A stretch of DNA of 64,000 nt from Sphingobacteriaceae bacterium (GTDB lineage Bacteria; Bacteroidota; Bacteroidia; B-17B0; Aurantibacillaceae). Each line of letters opens with the position of its first letter. Within the stretch, counting starts at the first letter, position 1. The notes under the pieces were generated by a model that made no database searches, had not been told where the DNA came from, and worked only from the letters and a program-made list of their open reading frames with translations. Below, in pieces: positions 54,303-62,725 of this stretch. The stretch spans positions 62,001 through 126,000 of the forward strand of contig JADJXI010000005.1 in the NCBI GenBank assembly GCA_016715905.1, read 5' to 3'. The translations under genes were made by a program, and so were the position numbers.

Positions 54303-54327
54303 ATATGCTAATTGCATTCATGCGTTT

Positions 54328-56598
54328 ATGATTAAAGATTTGGCTGTAAAAATTAAAAAATCAACCAGCATCCTTAAAATAGGATTGGTGTTTTTTACTA
54401 TCGCATCTTTTCATGCTCAAAACCGAAAGCTAGATAGTTTAAAGAGCTTATTAAATGACCCCATTGATTCAACGCGAGCCAAGGCGCACAACTCATTAGC
54501 TTCTTATTACGCGAAGCGCGATTTGTTGTTAGCCAGGCAATATGTAAATCCGGCAATTAAAATTTCTTCAAAGGCGAAATACAAAAGAGGATTGGGAGAT
54601 TCTTATTCAATTATATGCAATATCCTTATGAATAGTGGGAAATTTGATTCTGCAATTTATTATAATTCTTTGGCTGCTCAAACTTGGGAGGAATTAGGAA
54701 ACCGTCCCAGGGTGGTTGCCATGCATGGATTTAGAGGAGATGTGGAAGAAGCAGCTGGTGATTATCATTTGGCGCGTAAAACCTTTAGTGCATGCGTTCA
54801 AGAATATGCTGAAATAGGAGATACCATTAATATGGCTGATGCTTATATACACCTAGCTCGAATGGCGATGGATAATGGTAAGTTAGATCAAGCTATGGAA
54901 ATGTTTTTGAAGGCAAAGCAGTTATTTGAGCTATGTAGACATGAATGGGGTTTAGTAGTAGTGATGAATGATATGTGTACGCTTTATGGAGAGCGCAAGC
55001 AATTCGATAAAAAAATCAATGCTCAACGTAAAGTAGTAGAGTTATGTTATAAAGTTGGAAAATCTAACGAGGCTATTATAGGAATTGATAATTTGGGAAC
55101 TGCATTTTTATCGGTTAACAATCTCGATTCAGCAGAATTTTATTTTATGAAAGCTTATCATTTATTAAAAGATTTACCTGAACATCGGGGACGTCCTTTA
55201 GTTTGGTCTCATCTGGCCGTGATCAATCATTTAAGAAACAGGCTGCCACAGGCAGAAAAATATTATTTTGAAACTAAGGCCATGTATGAAGCTGTAAATA
55301 ATATGTCGTCATTAGCGGCTGTTTTCACAAATTTGGGAGAACTTTACTTTGATATGAAAAAATATAATCTATCAGAGGAGTATTATTTAAAGTCGAAAGA
55401 AATACATGAGAAATTGGATGCAAAACCTTCGCTTGAAAATGTATATAACGGATTAAGGAAATTATACCATGCTTTGGGTAAACATGATCTTTCTTTTGAA
55501 TACGGCACAAAGCTTGTGGCATTAAAAGACACTTTATATCTTGAGAATAATCAAAAAGCGGTGGAAGAAATGGAGGCCAAGTTTAATAGTGATCAAAAAG
55601 AAAAAGAATTGGAATTGAAAGATAGTCAGCTATCTAATCAACGATCGGAGATCAAATCTCAAAATTTACAGAAAATGATACTTGCGATTGGCGCATCTAC
55701 TTTATTAGTAATAGGAATTCTTTTATTAGTTGGAATGAATCGTAAAAGAAAAGCGAATTTGTTACTTGAATCTCAGAAGGAAGAAATTCTAAGTCAGAAA
55801 CACATTATTGAAGAAAAGAATAAAGACATTACAGATTCTATACGTTATGCTAAACGAATTCAAGAGGCCATTCTGCCTGCTGATGAATTGGTGGATGCAG
55901 CTCTGCCGGAACATTTTATATTATATGAGCCTAAAGATATTGTGAGTGGTGATTTTTATTGGGTACAAAAACACGGTGATTTGAGTTTATTTGCTGTTGC
56001 CGATTGTACCGGTCATGGAGTTCCGGGCGCATTGATGAGTGTAGTTTGCAGTAACGCATTAAGTAGGGCAGTAAATGAAAAAAAGATATTTTCTCCAGCT
56101 TTAATATTAGATGAGATAAGTGCAATGATTAATGATACACTCAGGCAACAGCGGCAAGATAGTACGATTAGAGATGGAATGGATATTGGTTTATGTGTTT
56201 TGAATAGAAGAAACGGAAAATTACTGTACGCCGGTGCCAACAATCCGGTTTACTTGGTAAAGCATGGTGAACTTCTTTCATTGCCGGCAAACAAGCAACC
56301 GGTGGGTTCATTTTTAGAAGATTATGTTAAGCCTTTTACAGAACAAGAGGTTCAGTTGGAAAAAGGTGACTTGCTTTTTGTTTTCAGTGATGGATTTGCA
56401 GATCAATTTGGTGGGGAGAAAGGAAAAAAAATGAAGTATAAGCGACTACAGGAGCTAATTAGGCAGAGTAAAGAACTTCCTATGAAAGAAATTAAAAATA
56501 AACTTTTAAGTGAATTCAAAGAGTGGAAAGGAAGCCGAGAACAGGTGGATGATGTTTGCATACTCGGCATCCGAATGAGGGAGATTGCAAATTCGTAA
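54328..56598 (+). CDS. Membrane TPR sensor with C-terminal SpoIIE-type PP2C phosphatase
   Basis: The protein has 756 aa. A signal/anchor (about 1-30) is followed by TPR repeats (about 60-400) in the periplasm, a coiled coil (about 405-450), one transmembrane helix (about 452-474), a short coiled coil, and a SpoIIE/RsbU phosphatase (about 520-752). The phosphatase keeps the metal Asp in VSGDFYW, ADCTGHGVPGALMS and FSDGFADQ. It is probably a receptor that controls an anti-anti-sigma factor or a similar switch by dephosphorylation. No partner gene is adjacent. Confidence 0.9.
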   Translation: MIKDLAVKIKKSTSILKIGLVFFTIASFHAQNRKLDSLKSLLNDPIDSTRAKAHNSLASYYAKRDLLLARQYVNPAIKISSKAKYKRGLGDSYSIICNILMNSGKFDSAIYYNSLAAQTWEELGNRPRVVAMHGFRGDVEEAAGDYHLARKTFSACVQEYAEIGDTINMADAYIHLARMAMDNGKLDQAMEMFLKAKQLFELCRHEWGLVVVMNDMCTLYGERKQFDKKINAQRKVVELCYKVGKSNEAIIGIDNLGTAFLSVNNLDSAEFYFMKAYHLLKDLPEHRGRPLVWSHLAVINHLRNRLPQAEKYYFETKAMYEAVNNMSSLAAVFTNLGELYFDMKKYNLSEEYYLKSKEIHEKLDAKPSLENVYNGLRKLYHALGKHDLSFEYGTKLVALKDTLYLENNQKAVEEMEAKFNSDQKEKELELKDSQLSNQRSEIKSQNLQKMILAIGASTLLVIGILLLVGMNRKRKANLLLESQKEEILSQKHIIEEKNKDITDSIRYAKRIQEAILPADELVDAALPEHFILYEPKDIVSGDFYWVQKHGDLSLFAVADCTGHGVPGALMSVVCSNALSRAVNEKKIFSPALILDEISAMINDTLRQQRQDSTIRDGMDIGLCVLNRRNGKLLYAGANNPVYLVKHGELLSLPANKQPVGSFLEDYVKPFTEQEVQLEKGDLLFVFSDGFADQFGGEKGKKMKYKRLQELIRQSKELPMKEIKNKLLSEFKEWKGSREQVDDVCILGIRMREIANS

Positions 56599-56604
56599 TT
56601 TGAA

Positions 56605-57972
56605 TCAATTACACTTCAATTCAGTGGCCAATGCATTAAAATCAACCCCGTCAAAGTTACCGCTGCTCATCATTAATAGTACTTTATCTTTCCAATTTTG
56701 AGATTTTAGAAAAGTAGTAACCGCGTTACTTTCGGTAAAAACCATTAAATCCTTTCTCTTGAATGCATTTTGTACTTGTTCGGGATTTATTGCTTTTAGT
56801 TTTTTATGGGCAATGGTGTGCGGGTTAAAATAAACAAGAGCCACATCAGCCGCATTCATGGCACCATTGTACTCCTTTAAAAATTCTTCGGTTAAACTAC
56901 TAAAAGTGTGCAGTTCCATGCAAGCAATTAATTTCCGATTTTTGAATTGATCTTTCACGGCAGAAGTAGTGGCTTTTAATTTAGAAGGCGAGTGCGCAAA
57001 ATCTTTATAAAAATTAAAATTTTCGTTTTTAAAAACCAACTCAAGTCGTTTGGATGCACCCTTAAATGTTCGCATGGCCTCAAAAAACTTTTCATGGTTA
57101 ATGCCAATTTTTTCGCATACGATTTTGGCACCGTTTAAATTCATTAAGTTATGATTACCAAAAATTTCCAAAGGAATATTAGCGTTTTTCGTTTGAAGAT
57201 AGGTAATGCCATTTTCTATCTGATTGGCAGGAATTCCGTAAGGATGCTTGGATATAGCATTCTGAAAATTTTCAGCACACAGTTGATTCAATATTTGGTC
57301 TTCGCTGCAATATATTAAATGACCGTTTGGTTCAATGAGTTCAATAAATTTTCTGAATTGATCAATGTAATTTTCGAAAGTTGGAAAAACATTAATGTGA
57401 TCCCAGGCTATTCCACTTAGTATGGCAATGTTAGGATGATACAAATGAAATTTAGGTCTCCTGTCAATCGGAGAAGCCAAATATTCATCCCCTTCAATTA
57501 CTGCAAATTTAGCGGTTTTCGAAAACCGAACCATGGTATCAAAGCCTTCCAGTTGTGCGCCCACCATAAAATCGGTTTCTATTCCGGCTTCTTTCATTAC
57601 ATGTAAAATCATGGAGGTGATGGTCGTTTTACCATGACTGCCGCCAATTACAATGCGAATTTTATCTTTTGTGGCTTCGTAAATGTATTCTGGATAAGAG
57701 AAAATTTTTAATCCCAATTCTTTGGCTTTAATTAATTCAGGATTATCAGCTCGGGCATGCATACCAACTATTATTTCATCCAAATCATTGGTAATTTTTT
57801 CGGGAAACCAACCAATTTTTTCTGGTAAAAGCCCTTTTTTTTGTAAACGTGATTTGCTGGGCTCGTTAATTTCATCATCGCTGCCTGTAATTTGATAAGC
57901 CATTTCATGTAAGGCCAGCGCCATGTTGTGCATGGCGCTTCCACCAATTGCAATCAGATGAACTTTTTTCAT
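56605..57972 (-). CDS. mpl: UDP-N-acetylmuramate:L-alanyl-gamma-D-glutamyl-meso-diaminopimelate ligase
   Basis: This 455-aa Mur ligase opens with IAIGGSAMHNMALAL. The ATP P-loop is GGSHGKTT, and the FKGASKRLELVF segment and the C-terminal MMSSGNFDG motif are Mpl-like. It recycles murein tripeptide by joining it to UDP-MurNAc. Its diaminopimelate-containing substrate fits dapD and asd in the window. It converges with the phosphatase gene (6-bp gap). Confidence 0.93.
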   Translation of the reverse strand: MKKVHLIAIGGSAMHNMALALHEMAYQITGSDDEINEPSKSRLQKKGLLPEKIGWFPEKITNDLDEIIVGMHARADNPELIKAKELGLKIFSYPEYIYEATKDKIRIVIGGSHGKTTITSMILHVMKEAGIETDFMVGAQLEGFDTMVRFSKTAKFAVIEGDEYLASPIDRRPKFHLYHPNIAILSGIAWDHINVFPTFENYIDQFRKFIELIEPNGHLIYCSEDQILNQLCAENFQNAISKHPYGIPANQIENGITYLQTKNANIPLEIFGNHNLMNLNGAKIVCEKIGINHEKFFEAMRTFKGASKRLELVFKNENFNFYKDFAHSPSKLKATTSAVKDQFKNRKLIACMELHTFSSLTEEFLKEYNGAMNAADVALVYFNPHTIAHKKLKAINPEQVQNAFKRKDLMVFTESNAVTTFLKSQNWKDKVLLMMSSGNFDGVDFNALATELKCN

Positions 57973-58092
57973 ACCTAAAAACCTGAAAGTAGTTTATAAA
58001 TCTGATTTTGAATATTTAAAGCTTCTTGAATTCTTAACAAAGTAAATTTAATATCTGAAGGTTAAGAATTGTACAAAATGCTTCGAAAAGGA

Positions 58093-58122
58093 TTGCCGTT
58101 TAAAAGCTTTTGACTATCTTGC
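58093..58122 (+). promoter_or_regulatory. Candidate promoter of the outer-membrane protein at 58129
   Basis: TTG at 58093-58095, a 19-bp spacer and TATCTTGC at 58115-58122 resemble the promoter, with two mismatches in the last three bases. The box ends 6 bp before the TTG start codon. Confidence 0.35.
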
Positions 58123-58128
58123 CTTGTT

Positions 58129-58857
58129 TTGAAAATAAATAAGATATTAAGTATTCTATTGATTTTTGCTGCATTGGGAGCAAGCGCGCAAGGGAAGAGG
58201 AGTAATGTTGGTAAAAAGAAAAAGCCAATCGTTTACAATAAAAACAAAAAAGAGGAGAAACCACATTGGGTGTTTGGACTTGGGTGGAACGTAGTGGATG
58301 ATAACTCGCACCCATTCAACAAACTTTTCGATATCAGAAAATCTTGGTTAATCAGGCCTTATCCAACTCAATTAATTGCCGACCGTTCTTCTAAAAATGG
58401 ATTTTCGTTAGGTGGGGTATTTAATTTTAATGTGTACAAGCCAAGTAAACTAATTAACGGGACAATTGGTGGAGGAAGCGGATTATTTTTTTCACTGGAT
58501 TTTTTAGCTAAATATCATTTGAAGGAGGTTATTCCTTTGCCGAAGTGGGCCGATCCGTATTTACCTTTTGGTACAGGATATACGCTGAGATTTGCTGCGC
58601 CGCATAGGCACACGGTGATGTTGAATATGGGTGTTGGTGCCAATTTTTGGATATATGAAGAGTGGATTGGGATAAACGTACAAAGCTTAGCTAAATTTGG
58701 CATGAAGGCTCCTATTTTTAAAACCGGCTCAAATTATTTGCAACATTCCATTGGAATTGTTGTGAAATTATTTTTGGATAAGAAAAAGAAATGGCCGTTT
58801 ATTAAACCAAAATACCCTTGGGTACATCGTGATAAAGTAAGCCGGGAGCGCTATTAA
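58129..58857 (+). CDS. Putative outer-membrane beta-barrel protein
   Basis: The protein has 242 aa and a TTG start. A signal peptide (about 1-20, ending ASAQG) is followed by a basic Lys/Asn-rich stretch (21-45) and then a small beta-barrel-like region with alternating aromatics and Gly (VFGLGWNVVDDN, GVGANFWIYEEW). A KKKKWPF stretch lies near the end. I do not recognise a named family. The similarity to OmpA-type N-terminal barrels is only general. Confidence 0.65.
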   Translation: MKINKILSILLIFAALGASAQGKRSNVGKKKKPIVYNKNKKEEKPHWVFGLGWNVVDDNSHPFNKLFDIRKSWLIRPYPTQLIADRSSKNGFSLGGVFNFNVYKPSKLINGTIGGGSGLFFSLDFLAKYHLKEVIPLPKWADPYLPFGTGYTLRFAAPHRHTVMLNMGVGANFWIYEEWIGINVQSLAKFGMKAPIFKTGSNYLQHSIGIVVKLFLDKKKKWPFIKPKYPWVHRDKVSRERY

Positions 58858-58858
58858 T

Positions 58859-60262
58859 TTAAAGAATTGCTCTAAACAATAAAAACAATCCTCCGGAAAG
58901 AATAATAGTTACCGGTAGCGTTAATATCCAAGCTAAAGCAATTGTTTTAATAGTACCCTTTTGTAAATTTTTAAGACCTTTTTTAGCCACCATGGATCCG
59001 GCAATACCCGATGATAACATGTGTGTAGTAGAAACAGGCAAACCATAAGCAGAAGCCATTCCGATACCGGCCGACGCAACTATTTCTGCACTGGCGCCCT
59101 GCGCATAACTCATGTGTTGTTTACCAATTTTTTCTCCAACTGTTTTTACAATTCTTTTCCAGCCAACCATAGTTCCTAATCCAAGCGATAATGAAATCAT
59201 AATAATTACCCAAGACGGAGCATATTCTACCAGTTTTTTGGCTTTTTTAATTTCAGATTTTAAACGAGCCGATTCTTTTGCGGAAATAGAAAAGTTAGGA
59301 CTTTTTAATAATTTCTCTCCTCCCTTGGTTATCTTCATGATGTCTGTTCGCACATCAAATCTATTTTTCAAATCAATATCGGTTGAATAAAATTTGTTGG
59401 CTATGGCCTCATGATAATGAACCCCGTGATTTTTAATATTATAGTAATGTTTGAATTCATCTTTGCCAAACTGAGTTGTATCTGTTGCAGCAACTATTGC
59501 TTCAATGGCATTTACATTGGCGTTTACACTTTGCAGATTTACCTTACTATCCATCGAAAACTGAGCCGGTAAAATTGCAATTAAAATCAACATAATTAAT
59601 CCTACACCTTTTTGCCCGTCATTTTGTCCGTGAAAAAAACTAACCATACCACAAGTGCCCCAAAGCAACATCCTGATCCACAACGGGGGTTTTTTACCCG
59701 GAATAGGCTCTTTATAGATGACGTCGTGTTTTATAAAACGTTTAAATAAAAACATCACTAAAATAGCCATGGAAAATCCGATTAATGGTGAAAACAATAA
59801 TGCTAGGCCCGTGTTTTTAGCTTTATCCCAATTTACAGCTGAACCACCAATATTGCCCGGAAGAAAATAATAAGCTAAACCTATGCCTAAAATAGCACCA
59901 ATTAAAGTATGAGAGCTGGAAGAAGGAATTCCATAATACCAAGTGCCAAAATTCCATATAATTGCACTAATGAGTAAAGCTAAAACCATGGCAATGCCGT
60001 GATAGGGATTTGAATCAATCAAAGCATCCATGGGTAATAAATTCACAATGCCCATAGCAACAGTTATTCCTCCCAATAAAACTCCTATAAAATTTAAAAT
60101 TCCACTATATACTACTGCAAAAGTGGGTTTCATGGAGTTGGTATAAATTACCGTTGCAACTGCATTTGCTGTATCGTGAAATCCATTAATAAATTCAAAG
60201 AAACAAGCTAATAAAAGGCATAAAACTAAAAATATGGCCAATCCTGTGGTTAATCCTAACAT
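58859..60262 (-). CDS. PiT-family inorganic phosphate transporter
   Basis: This 467-aa protein has about ten helices. The N-terminal FINGFHDTANAVATVIYTNSM and C-terminal GLPVSTTHMLSSGIAGSMVA repeats are the PiT signatures, each near a re-entrant loop. It takes up phosphate with a metal ion or proton at the inner membrane. A loop of about 110 residues (about 230-345) after the mid-protein helix is predicted to be soluble. A Pho-box-like repeat lies 41 bp upstream of its ATG, and the phosphate-type porin gene precedes it. Confidence 0.95.
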   Translation of the reverse strand: MLGLTTGLAIFLVLCLLLACFFEFINGFHDTANAVATVIYTNSMKPTFAVVYSGILNFIGVLLGGITVAMGIVNLLPMDALIDSNPYHGIAMVLALLISAIIWNFGTWYYGIPSSSSHTLIGAILGIGLAYYFLPGNIGGSAVNWDKAKNTGLALLFSPLIGFSMAILVMFLFKRFIKHDVIYKEPIPGKKPPLWIRMLLWGTCGMVSFFHGQNDGQKGVGLIMLILIAILPAQFSMDSKVNLQSVNANVNAIEAIVAATDTTQFGKDEFKHYYNIKNHGVHYHEAIANKFYSTDIDLKNRFDVRTDIMKITKGGEKLLKSPNFSISAKESARLKSEIKKAKKLVEYAPSWVIIMISLSLGLGTMVGWKRIVKTVGEKIGKQHMSYAQGASAEIVASAGIGMASAYGLPVSTTHMLSSGIAGSMVAKKGLKNLQKGTIKTIALAWILTLPVTIILSGGLFLLFRAIL

Positions 60263-60302
60263 AGTTTTTTTGTTGTAATGATATTGGTATTTTAAACATT
60301 CA

Positions 60303-60320
60303 TTGTTAAGCCAATGTTAA
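60303..60320 (-). promoter_or_regulatory. Pho-box-like direct repeat before the PiT gene
   Basis: On the minus strand, TTAACAT-TGGC-TTAACAA: two 7-bp half-sites 11 bp apart. This spacing is the one known for PhoB/PhoP boxes (half-sites CTGTCAT or TTAACA). An almost identical site lies before the porin gene at 61685. The box ends 40 bp before the ATG. Confidence 0.6.
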
Positions 60321-60343
60321 GTTCTGACATTCTTTAAAAATTA

Positions 60344-61633
60344 TCAAAAATTAATCTGCGCCTGGAGCCTTAATAGATTGCCGGCCTGAAAGTTATCCTT
60401 CTTGGCAAAGTCTTCAAATCTTCTTTCAGACATGGTGTACATGGCTACAATTTCAAAATTTTTACTCGGTTCCCATTCCAATCCAAATTCGATTTCTTTC
60501 ACTTCATAACTGCGGGCGTCTTTTTCGTGCTTTTTCCCTCCTTTATACATTTGTGCTCTAATGAAAGGATACAATAATTGTTTTTTAATCGCAATTTTTG
60601 CATTAAGTGTGGCGTAACCACCATACAAATCCATCACTTCAATAGAATCTGTAAGCTTATTGAATTGCGGACCTCTTCCTACATTGTATTCAGCTTGTAA
60701 TCCAATGGGCTTTGGATACCAAACCAATGTGCCTGCCATTCTTTGGTCTAAGTAGTTTAAGTCTTTATTGGTTTTAACTCCTTTAGTTAAATTTTCTGTA
60801 GGAATAACATAATTACCGGTGTAAGCTTGCACGCCCGGTTCTATTATTTGACTACCGATTTGAAAAGGATAAGATAATCGGGAAACTACATGTTGTTCAT
60901 TATTTAACTCCGGTTTATTAGCTGTTTGACCATTATAAGCACCAATGGCAAACACACCATAATCACCCGTTCCTTTATAGCCTTCTTTCACTAACATGCT
61001 GAATCGCTTGCGGATTTTTTTCGGAGCCCAATAAAAGAAAACACCTAAGTCACGCTCATTAGATAGTGCGCTATTTAAAGCATCGTTCCGATCTAAGGGT
61101 AAACGATTTTGGCTGGACTGCATGTTCTCAAAGCCATAAGGCACTTTACTTTGCCCTATTCTAAATCTGAATTCATTGTTATCATCTAAACCAATATCAA
61201 AATACGCATCGCGTATTTGCGCAAAATGCAAGCCAGTACTACTTGCTGAACTTGCAAAATCAGGCTGTATATAAAAGTAAACGCGTTTATTAATTTGTCC
61301 GTAAAATATGATACGAATACGCCTTAAGAAAAATCCACCATCTTTACCCCATGACTTATCACATTGCTCACATTTCAAATCAGGATTGGTTTCCAACAAA
61401 CGATTGTATCTTGCCTGAACATATCCTCTTATTGAAAAATTTTCAAACCAGCCTTTAGCCTTGCTTACTAATGTAGTTACAGAATCTTTTTTGGGTGCAA
61501 GTACCAAAGCTGGTGGGCTGGCTTTTAGTACGGTATCAGGTTTTTGGGAAGAATGAATAGAATCGTTTTGCGCAAACAAACTGTTACATAGTAAAAGGAT
61601 GTAAGAGATTAAAGTTAGAGGAAATACTTTCAT
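60344..61633 (-). CDS. Phosphate-selective porin-like outer-membrane protein (OprO/OprP type)
   Basis: The protein has 429 aa. The signal peptide (1-21, ending LFAQ) is followed by a Ser/Lys-rich linker, and then a porin barrel from about residue 75 with IRGYVQARYNR, FFLRRIRIIFYGQINKRVYFYIQPDFA and GFENMQSSQNRLPLDRNDALN, typical of the OprO/OprP family. It probably lets phosphate or polyphosphate through the outer membrane. The paired CxxC at CEQC (about 93-96) is unusual in a porin. It precedes the PiT transporter in tandem, with a matched Pho-box-like repeat before each gene. Confidence 0.9.
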   Translation of the reverse strand: MKVFPLTLISYILLLCNSLFAQNDSIHSSQKPDTVLKASPPALVLAPKKDSVTTLVSKAKGWFENFSIRGYVQARYNRLLETNPDLKCEQCDKSWGKDGGFFLRRIRIIFYGQINKRVYFYIQPDFASSASSTGLHFAQIRDAYFDIGLDDNNEFRFRIGQSKVPYGFENMQSSQNRLPLDRNDALNSALSNERDLGVFFYWAPKKIRKRFSMLVKEGYKGTGDYGVFAIGAYNGQTANKPELNNEQHVVSRLSYPFQIGSQIIEPGVQAYTGNYVIPTENLTKGVKTNKDLNYLDQRMAGTLVWYPKPIGLQAEYNVGRGPQFNKLTDSIEVMDLYGGYATLNAKIAIKKQLLYPFIRAQMYKGGKKHEKDARSYEVKEIEFGLEWEPSKNFEIVAMYTMSERRFEDFAKKDNFQAGNLLRLQAQINF

Positions 61634-61684
61634 TGTAATTTTTATGCAAACTAAACGTTACCAAATGAACATAACATTAGTTCA

Positions 61685-61702
61685 TTGTTAAATAAATGTT
61701 AA
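61685..61702 (-). promoter_or_regulatory. Pho-box-like direct repeat before the porin gene
   Basis: On the minus strand, TTAACAT-TTAT-TTAACAA: the same two half-sites, 11 bp apart, as at 60303. It ends 51 bp before the porin ATG, and a TTCATTTG box (seven of eight to the -7 consensus, plus 61662-61669) lies 15 bp further on. Confidence 0.62.
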
Positions 61703-61776
61703 GCAATTAAGGTTTATGAATTAAGATACTTTAATTAATTTAGCCTAATTACTTGAGAATTATAAGATAAAATAAT

Positions 61777-62610
61777 ATGAAGAAAAAGCTAGTTAAAGTT
61801 GGAGATATTGATTGCGGATCAAAAGATTTGTTTTTAATCAGCGGGCCCTGCGTGATTGAAGAAGAATTGATTATGATGAAAACCGCAGAGAAGCTTAAGG
61901 AGGTATCAGAAAGACTTAAAATAAAAATAATTTACAAGTCGAGTTTTTGTAAGGATAATCGCAGCAGTTTAAAATATTACGATGGTCCGGGTTTAGATAA
62001 AGGAGTAAAGTTGCTTGGTAAAATAAAAGAGCAATTTGGTTTTCCGGTATTAACCGATATCCATTCACACGAACAGGCTGCGCCGGCTGCTGAGGTTTGC
62101 GATGTATTGCAAATTCCGGCTTACTTATGCATGCAAAGTTCTTTATTGGTGGCCGCAGCGAAAACGGGAAAGGTGGTGAATATTAAACACGGACAATTTT
62201 TAGCGCCGGATAACATGAAGCATCCCTTAAATAAATGTATTGATGCCGGAAATGATCAGGTAATACTAACGGAACGCGGATATGTGTTTGGATATAATGA
62301 TTTGATTGTTGATCCCCGGAGTTTTTATCATTTAAATAATTTAGGATACCCGGTTGTATTTGATATTACGCATTGTGTTCGTAAATACGGAATTCCGAGC
62401 TCTGATGCCAAAGGCGGCATGCGCGAATTTTTACCGGTATTAAGTAGGGCAGGCGTAGCCAGTGGAGTTGATGGTGTTTTTATTGAAACGCATCCGGAGC
62501 CTGAAAAAGCTTTATGCGATGCCGCTTCGCAATTATGTGTATATGATTTGGAAGAGTTTTTGAAGCCTTTGATTGAATTGCATGGGGTGGTTGGGAAGTA
62601 TGATTTATAA
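61777..62610 (+). CDS. kdsA: 3-deoxy-8-phosphooctulonate synthase (KDO8P synthase)
   Basis: The protein has 277 aa. FLISGPCVIEEELIMM and FKGGMREFLPVLSRAG-type segments identify KdsA. Cys in SGPCVIE is the metal ligand of the metal-dependent class (Asn in the E. coli enzyme). It joins arabinose 5-phosphate and PEP for KDO in LPS core. The plus-strand gene is divergent from the porin. Confidence 0.95.
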   Translation: MKKKLVKVGDIDCGSKDLFLISGPCVIEEELIMMKTAEKLKEVSERLKIKIIYKSSFCKDNRSSLKYYDGPGLDKGVKLLGKIKEQFGFPVLTDIHSHEQAAPAAEVCDVLQIPAYLCMQSSLLVAAAKTGKVVNIKHGQFLAPDNMKHPLNKCIDAGNDQVILTERGYVFGYNDLIVDPRSFYHLNNLGYPVVFDITHCVRKYGIPSSDAKGGMREFLPVLSRAGVASGVDGVFIETHPEPEKALCDAASQLCVYDLEEFLKPLIELHGVVGKYDL

Positions 62611-62725
62611 TGATTAGGCGTTTCCCCCCCTACAGGAAAATAATTATTTCATCTCGTGCAAAGCAATTTCGCAACGAAAGAGGTCATAAAAATAACACGA
62701 ATGATCTAGGTGTTATAGCAAGTAA

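Noticed and set aside
62611..62725. Run of seven C and AACAC/GTGTT repeat between kdsA and the last gene
   Set aside because: Too short to be a repeat unit, not followed by a T run, and no second copy elsewhere.
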